Shown here: piece by piece, positions 1 through 11,839 of the stretch
How the letters are laid out: every line of letters starts with the position of its first letter
Position numbering within the stretch: the stretch's first letter is position 1
Source: Topomyia yanbarensis
Lineage: Eukaryota > Arthropoda > Insecta > Diptera > Culicidae
DNA: 64,000 bases
Assembly: GCF_030247195.1 (NCBI RefSeq)
Contig: NC_080670.1
Span: 35,617,934 to 35,681,933, forward strand
Direction: 5' to 3'
Notes under the pieces: generated by a model
Databases searched by the model: none
What the model saw: the letters and a program-made list of their open reading frames with translations, nothing else
What the model was told of the DNA's origin: nothing
Position numbers and translations under genes: made by a program

Positions 1-1429
1 TAGTTGTATGGGTTGTTGGCAGAAAAAAACGAAGAAAAATGGGAATCATTTACTGTAAGCGCGACATTGCTCATGTTATGACACGTAGTAAGTGCTTACT
101 GACGAATGTTTTAGTTGGGGCCATCAAAATCTTGACGAGGTCGTAATAATAAAAAGAAACAAGCTACTTTGCCAGTGAGAATTCGAGGGTTCACTCCTAA
201 ATTGTAGAAATGTTATTCTGTAAATGTTTTCTTGTAAACGTAGTCCATTTCCAGCTGGTATCAATGTAATTGATGCAGAATTTTGCATCAATGTAATTGA
301 TGCAAAATTCTGCATCAATTACATTGATACCAGTTTACAGTATTTGCAACCAAAAATATTGGTACGAAACAGTTTTGGCAATGTTCAGTGTTCAACCCTG
401 AAACCTTCTGGATCACGATCACGACTACCAGGAACCTATCTAGTCTAAGAAAAGCCTCACTAAAATCCCCAGAAACTGGAGCTTTCCGACTTCGAGATTT
501 GCGTTTAAGGTCTCCTCCATCCGGCTGCTTTCGTGAATGAATAAGTGACTGAATGAGTGACTGGTACAAAGCATGCTAATTAAACAATTGGGTACCTTGA
601 AAACATTAAAACACAAAATCTTGCATTTCTCAGCACGAAAGCCACAGAGGCAGCTACACGTGTATGCTAACACTATCGCCTGCGTTGTGGGGAGGAACAG
701 ACAGCAAAAAAAAACGTTGGGGAGGTTTAATGACTTCCTCCTCCTGCTATCTGACTGAATTCCAAGCAGATGATGAACATGGGAGTAGCACCCCGTTTTC
801 TTCGAAATCTGCTAATTACTCTATACCACCACCGGTAGTAGTAACATTTATGCGGCGCAATTTCAGCCGATGAATTTTCAGTAGCGCAGTCCTACCCACG
901 AGTCATAAAACGCCGTAATCCGTGAAGGCAAGTACAAATTGGTTCCGTTTCGTGTGCATCGGGAGCATCTCCGGCCATGCCCTGACAACATGCAAGTGGG
1001 GATTCACACACGTCTGTCTAAGCGGCGCAGATGGTGCGGCGGTGACGAAGGTGGCCACACAGCAAGTTGCCGCCACCTGCTGCCGGCTGGTAACAGAACA
1101 AAACTAGCGAAAACAACAACAACAAAATGTAAGAAAGATAAAACAGTTGATGTGAAGATTTGCAAAATTTACGCCACGCTTGCCTTGCCGCACAGGCAGG
1201 AGTGAAAGTGAAATTAGTGATGTTGTAATGGGAAATGTTTATCTTGGTTTATCTAGTGTATAATCGGTGTGCACTGCTAAAGTCAGTAAAGTATATGTTG
1301 ATCTCCAAATAAAAATGCTAGAAAACACTATACATGTTAAACCTACGATTAACGTTGTCTTGAAAAATTCTTTAAAAATAGATAAATCCAATAAACTTAG
1401 TCTGTCTTCAACTACCTTTTCCGTGTAAT
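1..1429. other. non-coding stretch, apart from a palindrome
   Basis: No recognisable gene, RNA or transposon coding sequence was found on either strand. The only structure is the palindrome at 255-333. Open frames here are short, overlap on both strands and show no domain. The segment 920-1200 is somewhat richer in GC and contains AAC trinucleotide runs near 1110, without further meaning that I can see. Confidence 0.6.
255..333. repeat. perfect palindrome, 37-bp arms with 5-nt loop
   Basis: The left arm begins CTGGTATCAATGTAATTGAT and is matched without error by its reverse complement ending at 333; the loop is TGTAA. Within each arm the motif ATTGATGCA recurs, so the arm is itself partly repetitive. 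Such a hairpin could be a very short MITE or the product of a fold-back repair event. No target duplication was identified at its edges. Confidence 0.9.
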
Positions 1430-1640
1430 TAGTCAAATGTCATTTGGTCAAATGGATGTTAGCAAGTTAGCCGAATCACTATAGGACGAATGCCATTTGT
1501 CTGAAAAGGTCGTTTGGTCGAAAACATTTATGCTAAAAGGCTAATTTGGCCGAATGTTGTTTCATCGATTGCCATTTAATCGAATGCAGTTTGGCCGAAT
1601 GCAGTTGGGTGGAATGCTAGATACCAAAAAGCTATTTCCG
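1430..1640. repeat. degenerate array of TTTGGCCGAATG-type units
   Basis: About ten imperfect copies of a 10-18 base unit are visible, such as ATTTGGTCAAATG, GTTTGGTCGAA, AATTTGGCCGAATG and AGTTTGGCCGAATGCAG. The style matches the arms of the two MULE elements at 27.5 and 35.1 kb, where short units of the form ATTTGGCATAATG are repeated at the ends. It may be one surviving arm of a third foldback-type element; no inverted partner was found in the window. The call as a foldback arm is inference. Confidence 0.5.
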
Positions 1641-1649
1641 TTTGTGTAC

Positions 1650-3355
1650 AGTGACTTTATCGTCGCCGTGTAGTGGTCGGCATAGAATAGCGCTACGGAT
1701 CTCCCGTTCCGGTGGTATGAGCCCACCAAACGCGATAACCCCAATCCAAGGTGTGAAGCGACCCGTGCCGAGGGATGAGAGGGTCGACAGGATTAAAAAG
1801 ATGACTGATCGCTAACGCAGCCTGTGGGGTACCTGGGTACCCCCACAGTAAGCGTCTCTTACCGCGTTATTGCGGAGCTCTGGCGTGGCAGACCTTTTTT
1901 CTCGCGCTACTCGTTGTACCAAAAATGAGTTGCGAAAACGAAAATAACAGTAAAGTGGGTAAGGTAGGAGATGATGCGAAAGCGATGGAGGTGGTGAACC
2001 CCTTCGCCAAATGGGTTTTGGTGAGGTCTCCTCCCAGAGGGGATGGGGACAGCGGAGCGACGGTGGCTGCAACCAACAGCACCAGAGTCTATTCAGTGGT
2101 GGTAGGGGATAGCCCTATCAACATGCTCGGCGGGCCACTACCCGCGATGCGGGTGGTAGTAAAACAACTCGATAATATCAGCGAGTTTACAAGCGCAAAG
2201 CAAAACATCAGCAAGGAACTGAAACAGAACCTACTGGTGCTCCTCCAGGCTGTTCGAGTCGCAAGACAAGAACAAGACGCTTATATCTGGCGGGAAGAGA
2301 GAAGGCCGATAAAGGCGCCCAAACTGAGGCCATCTTCTTCCTTGGAGGAGCTACTATGGCCGAAGAGGCGATTGATTTCGCCTTGACGGCCAAAAAGATT
2401 TTAGTAGAGGGCAAGACTGCGCCTAACCCGAAGCGGTCCAGGCAGTCACCAGGCAAAGCTGCGCGCAGCAACGCCAAGCGACGCGCAACCGCAAAAGCCA
2501 AACGTCGTTTGGCCGGTGCAAACCGGCGTGCAAAGGATCCCGACGGGCGTCGACCCGAGAAGGTGACATCTCGGCCCAAGAAGGCGAAAGGCACCAACCG
2601 GGTGCAACCGGTGCCATCGGCACAAGGGGGCTGAAATTACTGGCAACTGGTCAGCAGGGCTAAGCGGAAGTCGAACGCACCTCGACCCGCAAAGAAGGTC
2701 AAGGACAGGGGAGAGGCTCTGTTGGTGAAAACCGACAAGGACAAGCATGCCGACGTGCTCAAATCGATGCGGGCGCCTCTCGGTTCTAGGACAGGATGTG
2801 CGCAGCGTTAGACATATCGAGACCGGCGAAATGATCTTGGTGCTGAAACGAGGTGCGCAATCTAGTGGGGCGGCGTACAAGAGGTTGGCCCAGAGGTCTT
2901 GGGTTATGTACGGAGAAATGAATGAATGGTCTGCTCATGCTAAGGCAAGAGTGGCACAGCGGTAGCAACCGCGATAGCCACGCCGATGCATGACGATAGA
3001 GGGAGTGAATAGGCGGATGATAGACGGAGGTATGGTCTGCCCATGCCGAGATGGGAGGGTCGTAACGTAGAGTATATTGCCGGTACCTATCGCTACTGAC
3101 ACCTCGAGGCGTGGCAGAGTAGGGCGTACGTGAGTGCGAATGTTAGGCACGAGTGAGCGAGTACGTTAAGTACGGCCATCCCCCCAGAAGTAATGCCGAA
3201 AGGTAGTTCCTGGGGATAGATGGCGGAGCCCATTGAAGTTTAGTCGGTCTGGTTGAGCCCGACACACCCCCAGTACACCCCGTGTGGTAGCTGGACACCA
3301 ACCAATAGCACGTGTACTGGGCAAGTACGTAAACTGTCATCTCCATTGTAAAAAA
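1650..3355 (+). mobile_element. R1-clade non-LTR retrotransposon, internally deleted copy
   Basis: This copy holds a 5' leader (about 1650-1924, including the hairpin GGGGTACCTGGGTACCCCC near 1834-1852), a broken ORF1, and then a jump straight into a 3' UTR ending in a short A-run at 3349-3355. The 3' UTR (from about 2917) closely matches that of the next copy starting near 5665, sharing TGAATGGTCTGCTCATGCT and later GTAGTTCCTGGGG. ORF2 is absent, so the junction near 2910-2920 is an internal deletion. Clade assignment rests on the ORF1 pattern and on the ORF2 of the adjacent copy. Confidence 0.75.
1925..2915 (+). pseudogene. R1-type LINE ORF1 (gag-like, nucleic-acid binding), broken
   Basis: The first ATG with a long frame is at 1925 and runs 153 codons. 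The coding trace then moves to another frame near 2356-2634, which is very basic (repeated Lys/Arg/Ala with KRRATAKAKRRLAG), and to a third after 2640. There the residues GEMILVLKRGAQSSGAAYK near 2830-2885 match a conserved pattern of R1-clade ORF1 proteins. ORF1 proteins bind the element RNA as chaperones; the family usually ends in zinc knuckles, but none is seen because the frame is cut at about 2915 by the deletion into the 3' UTR. At least two frameshifts and several stops make it non-functional. The start is the first ATG after the leader. R1 assignment is from family knowledge, not a search. Confidence 0.7.
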
Positions 3356-3362
3356 AGCGCCA

Positions 3363-5622
3363 CTGGAGACGCTTGCGAAACTCGACGCAGTGCTAGTCAA
3401 TGATGGTTTCACAGGCATATTCCGTAGGAATGGGGTTGAGTCATGGATTGACATAACATTTGTCAGCCCGGGTCTGGTTCCAGACATGGACTGGAGGGTA
3501 GACGAGGGCTACACCCATAGTGATCACCATGCCGAGGAAAACGCTGCCAAGAAATGGCAGACGCCCGGTATATTGGTGGAGTGCCGAGATTGCAGACTTA
3601 CGATCAGCCTGCTTCAAAGCTAGACGTAGGACGCAACGAGCCCGCACCGATGATGTAAGAGCGCACCGCCGTGAAGTGTTTCGAGCTGCGAAATTGGCCC
3701 TTAATAAGGCCATTATGAGCAGCAAGAGAGCGTGTTTCGACAACCTGTGCGAGGGTGCCAACGCGAATCCGTGAGGTGACGCCTACAGGATCGTGATGGC
3801 TACGACCAAAGGGGGTACTTCACCCCCCCGAACGGTCACCGGACCGGTTGGCGAGGATTATCGAAAGTACTCTTTCCGTCTCGAGCCACAAGTCTCTGGC
3901 CTCCTGCGCTGCAAGGCATTGTAGGTGCGGCCGAAATGGTGGTCCCGGTGACGAATGAAGAGTTACTCGCAGTTGCTAATTCCCTACCAACAAACAAAGT
4001 TCCAGAGCCTGATGGAGTTCTAAACAGCGCTCTCAAGGCAGTAATCATAGCGAACCTGAACATGTGCAGGCTAGCTATGCAGAGATGCCTTGACGAGTGC
4101 CGTTTTCCAGGTAGATGCAAAAGGCAGAAGTTGGTACTGTTGCCGAAGGCCGGGAAGCCGCCGGGCGACCCATCGGCGTACAGACTAATCTGTCTGATCG
4201 ACACGACGGGCAAATTGCTTGAGAGGATCACCCTCAACAGGCTAACCCCGTACGCAGAAGGTACGAATGGCCTGTCAAGCAATCAGTTTGCTTTCGAAAT
4301 GTTAAGTCTACGGTGGCCGCTATCAACTCAGTGATAAAGTCCGCCGAGATAACGATCCAACGGGAAAGGCGAGGTATTCGATACTGTGCGTTAGTGACAC
4401 TTGATGTGAAGAACGCATTCAACAGCGCAAGCTGGGATGCCATCGCGCTCTCGTTACGCCGACTTAGCCTGCCGGTGGGTCTGTACCGGATCTTGGAAAG
4501 CTACTTCCAGAACCGTGTACTATTATACGAGACCGATGCTGGTCAGAGAAGCGTTCCTATTACCACAGGAGTCTCGATTATGGGCCCGGTATTATGGAAC
4601 CTTATGTATGCCGGGGTTCTGTGACTAAAGTTCCCTCCTAGTGTCAAGATCTTCGGCTTCGACGATGATGTAACCACGGTGGTCTACGGGGAGTCAATCC
4701 CCGAGGTAGAACTGACTGCAACATAAGACGGAGGTGGTTATCGTCAACAACCGCAAGTCAGTACAACATGCAGTTATCCAGGTGGGAGAAGTCGTGATCA
4801 CTTCAAAGCGGAGCCTGAAGATTCTTGGGGTCATCATAGATGACAAGTTGACTTTCGGCAGCCATGTCGACTATGCGTGCAAGAGGGTTTCGACGGCTGT
4901 TGCGGCATTATCGAGGATGCTGACCAACAGCTCTAAGGTATGCGCCAGTAGACGTAGGTTGCCGTATCTATCCTTAGGTACGGCGGCCCGTTCTGGGCAC
5001 TCGGAGTAATCAGTTACTTCCGGAAACTGGAGAGCACCTACCGCTTGATGTGTCTCAGAGTGATATCTGCCTACCGCACGGTATCACACAATGCATCCTG
5101 CTTGATAGCGAGCATGATGCCAGTCGGGCTGGTCATCCGGGATGACGAGGAGTGTTTTGAGCTGCGTGGCACTAGAGGAGTCTGCGAGCGTACCAGGGTG
5201 GCTTCGGTTGCCAGATGACAGCGCGAGTGGGACAACTCCTCGAAATGTAGGTGGATTTACCGGCTGATACCTAACATATCATGCTGGGTGGGTAGACCTC
5301 ATGGGTAAGTTCACTTCCATCTGACACAATTCCTGTTAGGCCATGGCTGCTTCCGACAGAACCTCCACAGGTTTGGCACGCGGTGGTCCCAGTCTGCCCT
5401 GACTGCACAGGTGTTGACGAAACTGCGGAGCACATACTGTTCGTATGTCCTCGTTTCGACATCGAAAGAAGAGCAATGGTAGACGTCTGCAGCCGGGACA
5501 ATACCCCTGATACTCTTATCCAGAGGATGTGTCAAGCGAAGGAGAAGTGGAACGCAGTCTCAGATTTCCTGAAGGTTGCAGAGAATCTGGCGCGCCGAGC
5601 AGCAGACGACAAGCATGACTAA
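3363..5622 (+). pseudogene. R1-type LINE ORF2: endonuclease, reverse transcriptase, zinc motif; degenerate
   Basis: Three family blocks occur in order. (1) End of an APE-type endonuclease at 3375-3530, with SWIDITFVSP and the catalytic-site signature YTHSDH. (2) Reverse transcriptase: 3936-4300 (NSLPTNKVPEPDG, RLICLIDTTGKLLERI), then after a frameshift near 4300 the palm at 4313-4624 with DVKNAFNSASW, and at about 4650 the normally invariant FADD box reads FDDD. (3) A CCHC-like C-terminal motif at 5383-5470 (CPDCTGVDETAEHILFVCP), typical of R1-like ORF2. Stops occur at several places (for example 4622 and 4723), and the endonuclease N-terminus is missing. The intact enzyme would nick target DNA and copy its RNA at the nick. 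Clade call is from motif style; LOA-type relatives are the main alternative. Confidence 0.75.
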
Positions 5623-5654
5623 CTTGTGATTGGTTAGTTAGAGCGGAAAGGGCT

Positions 5655-6228
5655 GAGCGCGGAGAAGTGAGTGAATGGTCTGCTCATGCTGAGGCAAGTG
5701 TGGCACAGCGGGTGGCAACCGCGATAGTCACACCGAAGCATGGCAGAAGAGTGAGTGAATAGACGTATGTATGGACTGCCCATGCCGAGATGGGAGGGTC
5801 GTAGCGTAGAATGTTGGTACCTATCGCTATTGATACCTCGTGGCGTGGCAGAGGAGTGTAGGGTGAGCGTCCAAGTCAGTCTCATATAGTATGCTAGAGG
5901 TGAGCACACAAGTTCACACGACATGTGAAAGGTTAGCACCCAAGTAAGCCTCACATGGTATGTCAGAAGTGGGAACCTAGAAAAATGTCCCACCTGGGAT
6001 TCCAGGGCGAGTGACAGGGTGTACTAGAGTGGTATGACTGAGAGTGAATCAGGTGAATGGGTGGGCATCCAAGTCAGCCTCACATGGTATTTAAAAGGTG
6101 AGCACATGAAGTGTCAGAGCGAACGTCAGGGTGTGACAGAGCGAGCACCCAAGTAAGCCTCATACTGAATGTGTGCGTGCGTGAGCGAGAGTGAGTGAGT
6201 ACATTAAGAACTGCCATCTCTCCCTGAA
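5655..6228 (+). repeat. 3' UTR of the R1-type copy with a degenerate internal tandem repeat
   Basis: The phrase CCAAGTAAGCCTCACATGGT, or a close variant, recurs near 5866, 5938, 6068 and 6148, separated by GTGAGCAC-type stretches. The start of this block repeats the 3' UTR seen at 2917 onward. The unit length is irregular at 70-130 bases. The block is non-coding. Confidence 0.6.
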
Positions 6229-6229
6229 G

Positions 6230-6716
6230 CAGGCATTGCATTTATCGCTCATATGAGTAAATGCGCCCGGATAGTTTGCTACTGCGACAATAAAAACTCA
6301 CATTTTCACACGAAAAGTTATTGGCACTCACACAACTTCTCCGGATAAATACAACGTGTTATTTCTCCGGATAAATAAAACAGCCGGAGAATGAGTGAAT
6401 GAGTTTATCACGGTATCCTTTTGGCGTTCCCTGCTTTGCTGTCGTTATTCCAAAACACGATAAAACAAGTCCATCATACTTCATTGCCGCTTTTCTTTGT
6501 AATTAAGTGTATTTTTTGAAGTTTTTATTGATTTCCACGAAATTAAAATTTTATCACCTTCTCCGGTGAGAAGGAAAAAGTCAAATAAATTTTATCCGGA
6601 AAATCATTCTCACGCTATTTGTGGAGACGGAGAATTTTGCGACTCATCTTATCTCGGAAAAGTTGGACATCGGATAAGCTACTTCTCGCGTGAGTGAGAG
6701 AGAATTACAACCCCTG
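6230..6716. mobile_element. hAT-type MITE in the LINE 3' UTR
   Basis: The left end CAGGCATTGCATTTATCGC and the complement of the right end, CAGGGGTTGTAATTCTC, are similar, and both start CAGG as hAT elements often do. The 8-bp direct repeat CCCTGAAG lies exactly outside each end (6222-6229 and 6717-6724); 8 bp is the hAT target-duplication length. Removing the element restores the 3' UTR reading seen at 3188 onward. Internally it has repeats of TTCTCCGGATAAAT and no coding capacity. Confidence 0.85.
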
Positions 6717-6910
6717 CCCTGAAGTAATGCCACGAGGTAGTTCCTGGGGGAAAGATGGCGGAGCCCAATGGAGTTTAGTCGGTATTACCCGTTAGGTAGA
6801 TTAGTCCTGGTCGAACCCGGCACTCCAGTACACTTCCGTGTGGTAGCTTGGCAACTACTAAGCACGTGTACTGGGTCAGTGCGTAAATGCATTCTCCGTT
6901 CAAAAAAAAA

Positions 6911-9702
6911 GAAGGCTTTATCATCTATTGATTCTTTGTGAAATTTCAGCTAGACCCGATCAATAACAGAGTAGCAACCAGTGGTGATCACACAAGTTCA
7001 AGCTCAAACTCAACATCCTCAAACAATACAAAAATCGAAAACAGCAAAAATGTCCCACTGTTGATGATCCTCCCCATGCACCTAGTTTGACACCTGAAGA
7101 AATTCGATATCGTTGCGGCCTCTCTGTGAGTCCTTTTCCCTCGTCCTAACCAAGCTTAGTTGTCGTTCGTTGTTCATTGCATCGGTTTTATTGTTGTGAA
7201 CAAAATAAAAAAGATTTTTTTTTGTTCCCACTGCAAACTGTAGTGCTGCGGCAGCCATGAATGGAAATTGTATCAAATTTAAAGTTCCAAAAAAAAAAGA
7301 GGCGAAGTAGAGGAGCCCTTGCGATCAAACTAGCATAGAGAATAGGGAACGCATACAAAAGGGATTCGATTCGCCCATTATTGTGAGCCCTCTTGTTTGA
7401 TCCCTCTTATTTTCGCCCGCTAAATGCATCGAAGTTTTGACGGTACAATAGGCAACGGCCGTGGAGAAGGAGGCGTTAAAATGAGTACCATATTGATTTC
7501 TTCCTAGGGGTTCTACTGCGATCTTGAGGCGCTGTGTACAATGATCATGACATGCGAGTTGGATTGATTGATACGCCTTTCAGTGAGTTTTTTTTTGCTT
7601 GTTAAATTTCAACAACCCTTTCACAGAGACGTGGTTATTTTTTATTCGACTAAAATGGGAACTCTTTCAACCACAGCATATCTTTCGGTGCAAACTTGAA
7701 AAATGTCCTACCCGCTGTTACTGTTCACCCAACAACCCAACTTGATGATCAGATTCGATGCCGATTGGCTTGTAATCGGCCTCCGATAGTGTCCAGCAAT
7801 AAGTGTCCGGTAAGTGTCATAAATTACCGAAAAAGTTCTTATCGCAGCACTCAACAGCGCAATATAGACTTATCGTGTTTCGGTGAACTGATAACAGCCC
7901 CCGATAAGGCGATAGAGTTGAAAGCTCAAACAAACATCAATCAGATCTATCGATTCCATACAGCTGTCACAGCTTTTGAAATCTAAAAAAGGAAAAGAAT
8001 ACCTAGGACTTATTGGGATGACGATGAAGACAAATCGTTTTTGGATGCTCTCGGTTACGTGCAGCAGCTTTGGGATGTTTACCTACCAGTCAATGCGTAG
8101 ATCCTCGGTCGACTTACTAAGCTTTCCGTTCAAAACAAACCCGTTTAGGTAGCTCTGGTAACCGAAACTTTACGCCTGTAATGGCAAAACCGGCTCATTG
8201 AATGCTTGCTGGAATGATCTATTTATTCGCTGACCGTAAAATTCACAGGTAGCACTGTACGCGACCCAGCAGTCACGGTTGGCGGAATTATTTCCCAGCC
8301 AAGGCGATGATGGCGCGAAACTACTTTCAGTAGCCGATTCTCGGTTGTTCTCAGGCTACGGTATACCTACATATTTAGTGACACGTTGCCGGCTGTCACT
8401 TTCGATTTCCAGCTGTTGTAGGTAGGTAAAGCTACGGTCACGGCGGTGGGTTTGCCCCACGTTCATCGCGGTGTCTGATTTTAGTTTATTACGGCCATTT
8501 ATCGACACCTAATCGATGAAAATGGTAATCGAACTCAATTGAATTGAATTTAATTTTATTGCCACTTTCGTGCCCTCGTCAGCAAACAAACATACATTTA
8601 CTCAGACAAACACACACACGCTCACTCATTTGTTGGAGTAGAGTCGGGGAGGTTAGGAAATAAAAACCTCTCAGGTGGTTGTAGTTTGTTGTGAGCGGGT
8701 GCCCACTGCCACTTCAACTCGCTTTGTTGGTCCTAATTTATTGTGGCTGAGTGGGAATATTGGTGACAGACACGTCAGTTATCGTCGACGGGTAGTTTGC
8801 GTTGTTTCGCCTGTAATATTTTGCTTGTTTTATGCTCTCACAGCCGAGACGACAGACGACATTTTTTTCGAATTGATTTTATTCGTTGCTTCACGCGTCT
8901 TTCCGATGGTTTTATGTGCCATTTTTTGATGAGCTAATTAAAGTAAGTTTAACGGCACGTGCAATCGAATTGAAGATCGGTATCTTGCTGTGTGGTAGCA
9001 ATAAAAAAAACGAAGTATAACCGCGGTAGCTATGGATGGTGATTGCATAAGAATCATTCCAAGGGAAGTGTCCTCACCATATTTATTCGATGTTTGAACT
9101 AATTTTGAATGAATTATATTAACCTAGAACCTATATGTAGTAATACCACTTTTTGTGGAAATCTGATTATCCCTCGATCCATGGAATCGGATATCCATTT
9201 CCATCATGTACGGAACGTACTACTAATTTTGATCAATATTAAGAATTCAATCGACACAAATTTAGCTTGATCTCACCAAATTTACTTGCAGGCTTGAGTC
9301 ACCACCGTGTTGCTATTTTTTCCGAGCATTCAGCTTAGATGGGATACCACAAACAAAAAAAATCTAGGCTGAAGTTGACGAAGAAGGCATCGATGAGGGT
9401 CCGGGTGGCTGGTCTGACTGCAACCCAGTAACTGACCGATACCGATGCTGACGCTTTTACAAAGCTGATTATATTATTGTGCAGACAGTTAAACACAACA
9501 GATTCGAATGTGCAAGGATACTACTCAGTTTTCAAATTTCTTCAATGCAAAAAAGCCGAAAATGGCAGTACCGAGAACTATTTTTAGCGAATAGTTTAGG
9601 AAATTCGCACGCACGCTAAAGAAACCTAATTTGTCCGTTATACAAAGTAAGGTTTTCAGTACAATTAATGCTTATTTTGGGCCGCTCAAAACTATTTCAT
9701 AT

Positions 9703-9706
<4 letters not shown>
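6911..9706. other. unassigned stretch, no gene or repeat family recognised
   Basis: Short frames such as 7696-7986 (+) and 8675-8929 (+) show no domain or codon pattern. AT-rich and moderately GC segments alternate. The patch 7330-7420 has loosely inverted AGGG/ATCAAAC words, too weak to call. A CACACACACG run lies near 8610. This could be ordinary intergenic DNA. Confidence 0.5.

Positions 9707-9785
<79 letters not shown>
9707..9785. repeat. (AT)n microsatellite, 79 bp
   Basis: An uninterrupted alternation of A and T runs from 9707 to 9785. Confidence 0.98.
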
Positions 9786-9786
<1 letters not shown>

Positions 9787-10309
9787 CGCTTAATTCTAAA
9801 ACTAAAAGCAAGAGTTCGTTTTCGTTTACTCGACAGAAAACCATTGCTTGCCTGCATACTTCTCAAGGTATCACTTGAGATTAGTTGTTGAGATTGAGAT
9901 TAGTTGTTGCGTTAGGCGTTCACATAAGTTTTGCGAACTGTTTGGATTTAATATATAACTAGCGTCAATTTGATGTTTAGAGTTTGGATTTATCGTCTAA
10001 CTGGCCCCAATTTAGTGTCAGCTGCCGATGAGATGAATTCGAAGCACCGACATTCAACTTTTCCACGGTATTGAGAATTATAACGTTTGATCAAGATCCT
10101 TACGGATCCTATGGAGAAATTAGTGTTGATTTGTAGTAAGTTTATTCTTTTGGAAACGCCGCATGTTTTTGAGATCACATAACTTCGATGGATTTAATAA
10201 ATTTATTTATTATTATACAAATGTTTTCAAAAATTTACAATTTTGTGTTGCTAATCTCCAGTCTTCATTGTTGTATCTTCACCACCCAATCTAGTTCCGA
10301 ACTGAATGT

Positions 10310-11572
10310 TCCGACTCACAAGTCTCCAGTCTACAGTATCTAGTCTGCAGTATCGAGTCTCCAATATCCAGTCTTCTGTCTCCAGTGCCTAGTATCTCAA
10401 TCCCAACAGAAAGCCTTCAACTTTGACTATCCATTCTCCAGCCTCCAATCTTCAGTCTCTAGTTTCCATCATAAAGTATTTAATCATAAATCATAAAGTA
10501 TTCCATTCTCGAGTATTCAGTCTGCAGTCTCCAGCTTCCAGTCACCAGCCTTTAGTTTCCAGTGTCCAGTCTACAGTTGCAGGTCTACAGTCTCCAGTCT
10601 ACAGGCTTCTGTATCCAGTCTGAAGTCTCCAGTCTCCAGTCTGAAGTCTCTAAGATCCAGTCTCCAGTGTATTAGTCTCATGTTTAGTTTCCAGTCTATA
10701 GTCAAAAGTCTTCAAGTTCCAATCTAAAGCCTTCAAACTCTATCCTCCAGTCTCCGGTCTCTAGTCTCTAGTCCCCATTACAGTCTCCAACTTCCAATAA
10801 TAAGTCTCCAGTTTCCACTCTGTATACTCCAGTAGACTGCAGTCTTCAGTCTCTAGTCTCCAGTATAAAGTCTCCAGCCTCCTGTCTCCAATAACCATAT
10901 CCGGTTTTGTCTCCAATCTCTAGTCTTCAAGTTTCAGCCTAAAATCTTCAAGCTCCAGTCTCCAGTCTGTTGTCCCAAGTCTACACTCTCCAAGCTCCAG
11001 TCTGCCGTCACTTGTCGTTAGTCTCCAGTCTCCGGTCTCGTCCCCAGTTTATAGTCTCTGGTACCCAATCTTCTGTCTCCAAAATTCAGTATTTAATCTC
11101 CAGTACCAAGTGTCTAGATCCCAACAGACAGTCTTCAGTCTTAACTCTCCATTATCCTGTCTCCAATGTCCAGTATCTAGTTTTCATCATAAAATAATTG
11201 AATTCCATTTTCGAATTTTAAATCTCCTCTTGTTTCCCGCCTCTGGTCTACGTCTCCAGTCTACAGGCTCTAGTCTCTAGTCTTCAGTCTCCAATCTTCA
11301 GTCTGAAGTCTTGCAGCTCCAATTTCCAGTATCTTGTCTCTGGTCCCTAGTCTCATCTCTAGACTTCAGCCTCTAGTATTCAGTTCCCTGTCTGCAGTTT
11401 CCAAACACAGCTCGGCAGTATCCAGTCTACTGGCTCTACTCTCCAGTCTCCAGAATGACATCTACAGTTTCCAGTATCTTGTGTCTAGTCTCTAGTCTCG
11501 TCTCCAACCTCGCGCCTCCAGTCTTCAGTCTGCAGTTTCCAAATTCTAGTCCACAATATCCAGTCTATTATT
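10310..11572. repeat. heptamer minisatellite, CAGTCTC-type
   Basis: About 1.25 kb is composed of imperfect 7-base units of the type CAGTCTC, seen as runs such as CCAGTCTCCAGTCTACAG. Variant units (CAGTATC, AAGTCTC, TAGTCTC) are interspersed, showing strong decay. A second block of the same repeat lies at 13370-14075. The short open frames inside are consequences of the repeat and are not genes. Confidence 0.9.
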
Positions 11573-11700
11573 GACCAACTTTATTGTTTTAATTCACTTC
11601 GTTTTGTTACGAAGATCCGAAATTTCTAACCGCCCTGGAACGAAGGGTCACCCGTGCAAATATACCAATCTCGATTAACGCCCACTACAGGCTACCAGTT
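11573..11700 (+). repeat. partial copy of the 212-bp repeat found at 15.7-16.1 kb
   Basis: It shares TTCACTTCGTTTTGTTACGA, then the words CCGCCCTGGAACGAAGGGTC and CGCCCACTACAGGCT, with the tandem units at 15668-16090. It is embedded between CAGTCTC arrays, so it inserted into or was mixed with them. Confidence 0.85.
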
Positions 11701-11737
11701 CACAGTCTTCAGTTTCCAGTGACAGGTCTACAGTCGC

Positions 11738-11796
11738 CGTGAAACAACAAATCGGGTTAAGGGAAAAATCGTGAAACAACAAATCGGGTTAAGGGA
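11738..11796 (+). repeat. 27-bp direct repeat, two copies
   Basis: A unit beginning CGTGAAACAACAAATCGGGT occurs at 11738 and again at 11770, separated by five bases. It may be a leftover of a longer tandem array. Confidence 0.85.
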
Positions 11797-11839
11797 AGTA
11801 CGCAACGCAGCACCGGATTCGGATCATCGGTGCGCCAGC

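Larger units (their letters stand above)
3356..6910 (+). mobile_element. R1-clade non-LTR retrotransposon, 5'-truncated copy
   Basis: Directly after the A-run of the previous copy, this copy begins inside the endonuclease domain and continues through reverse transcriptase and the C-terminal zinc motif to a stop at about 5622. A long 3' UTR follows and ends in an A-rich tail at 6902-6909. Both copies have the same orientation. A hAT MITE (6230-6716) splits the 3' UTR. The tandem arrangement suggests one copy inserted at the tail of another, or recombination between related copies. Confidence 0.75.
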
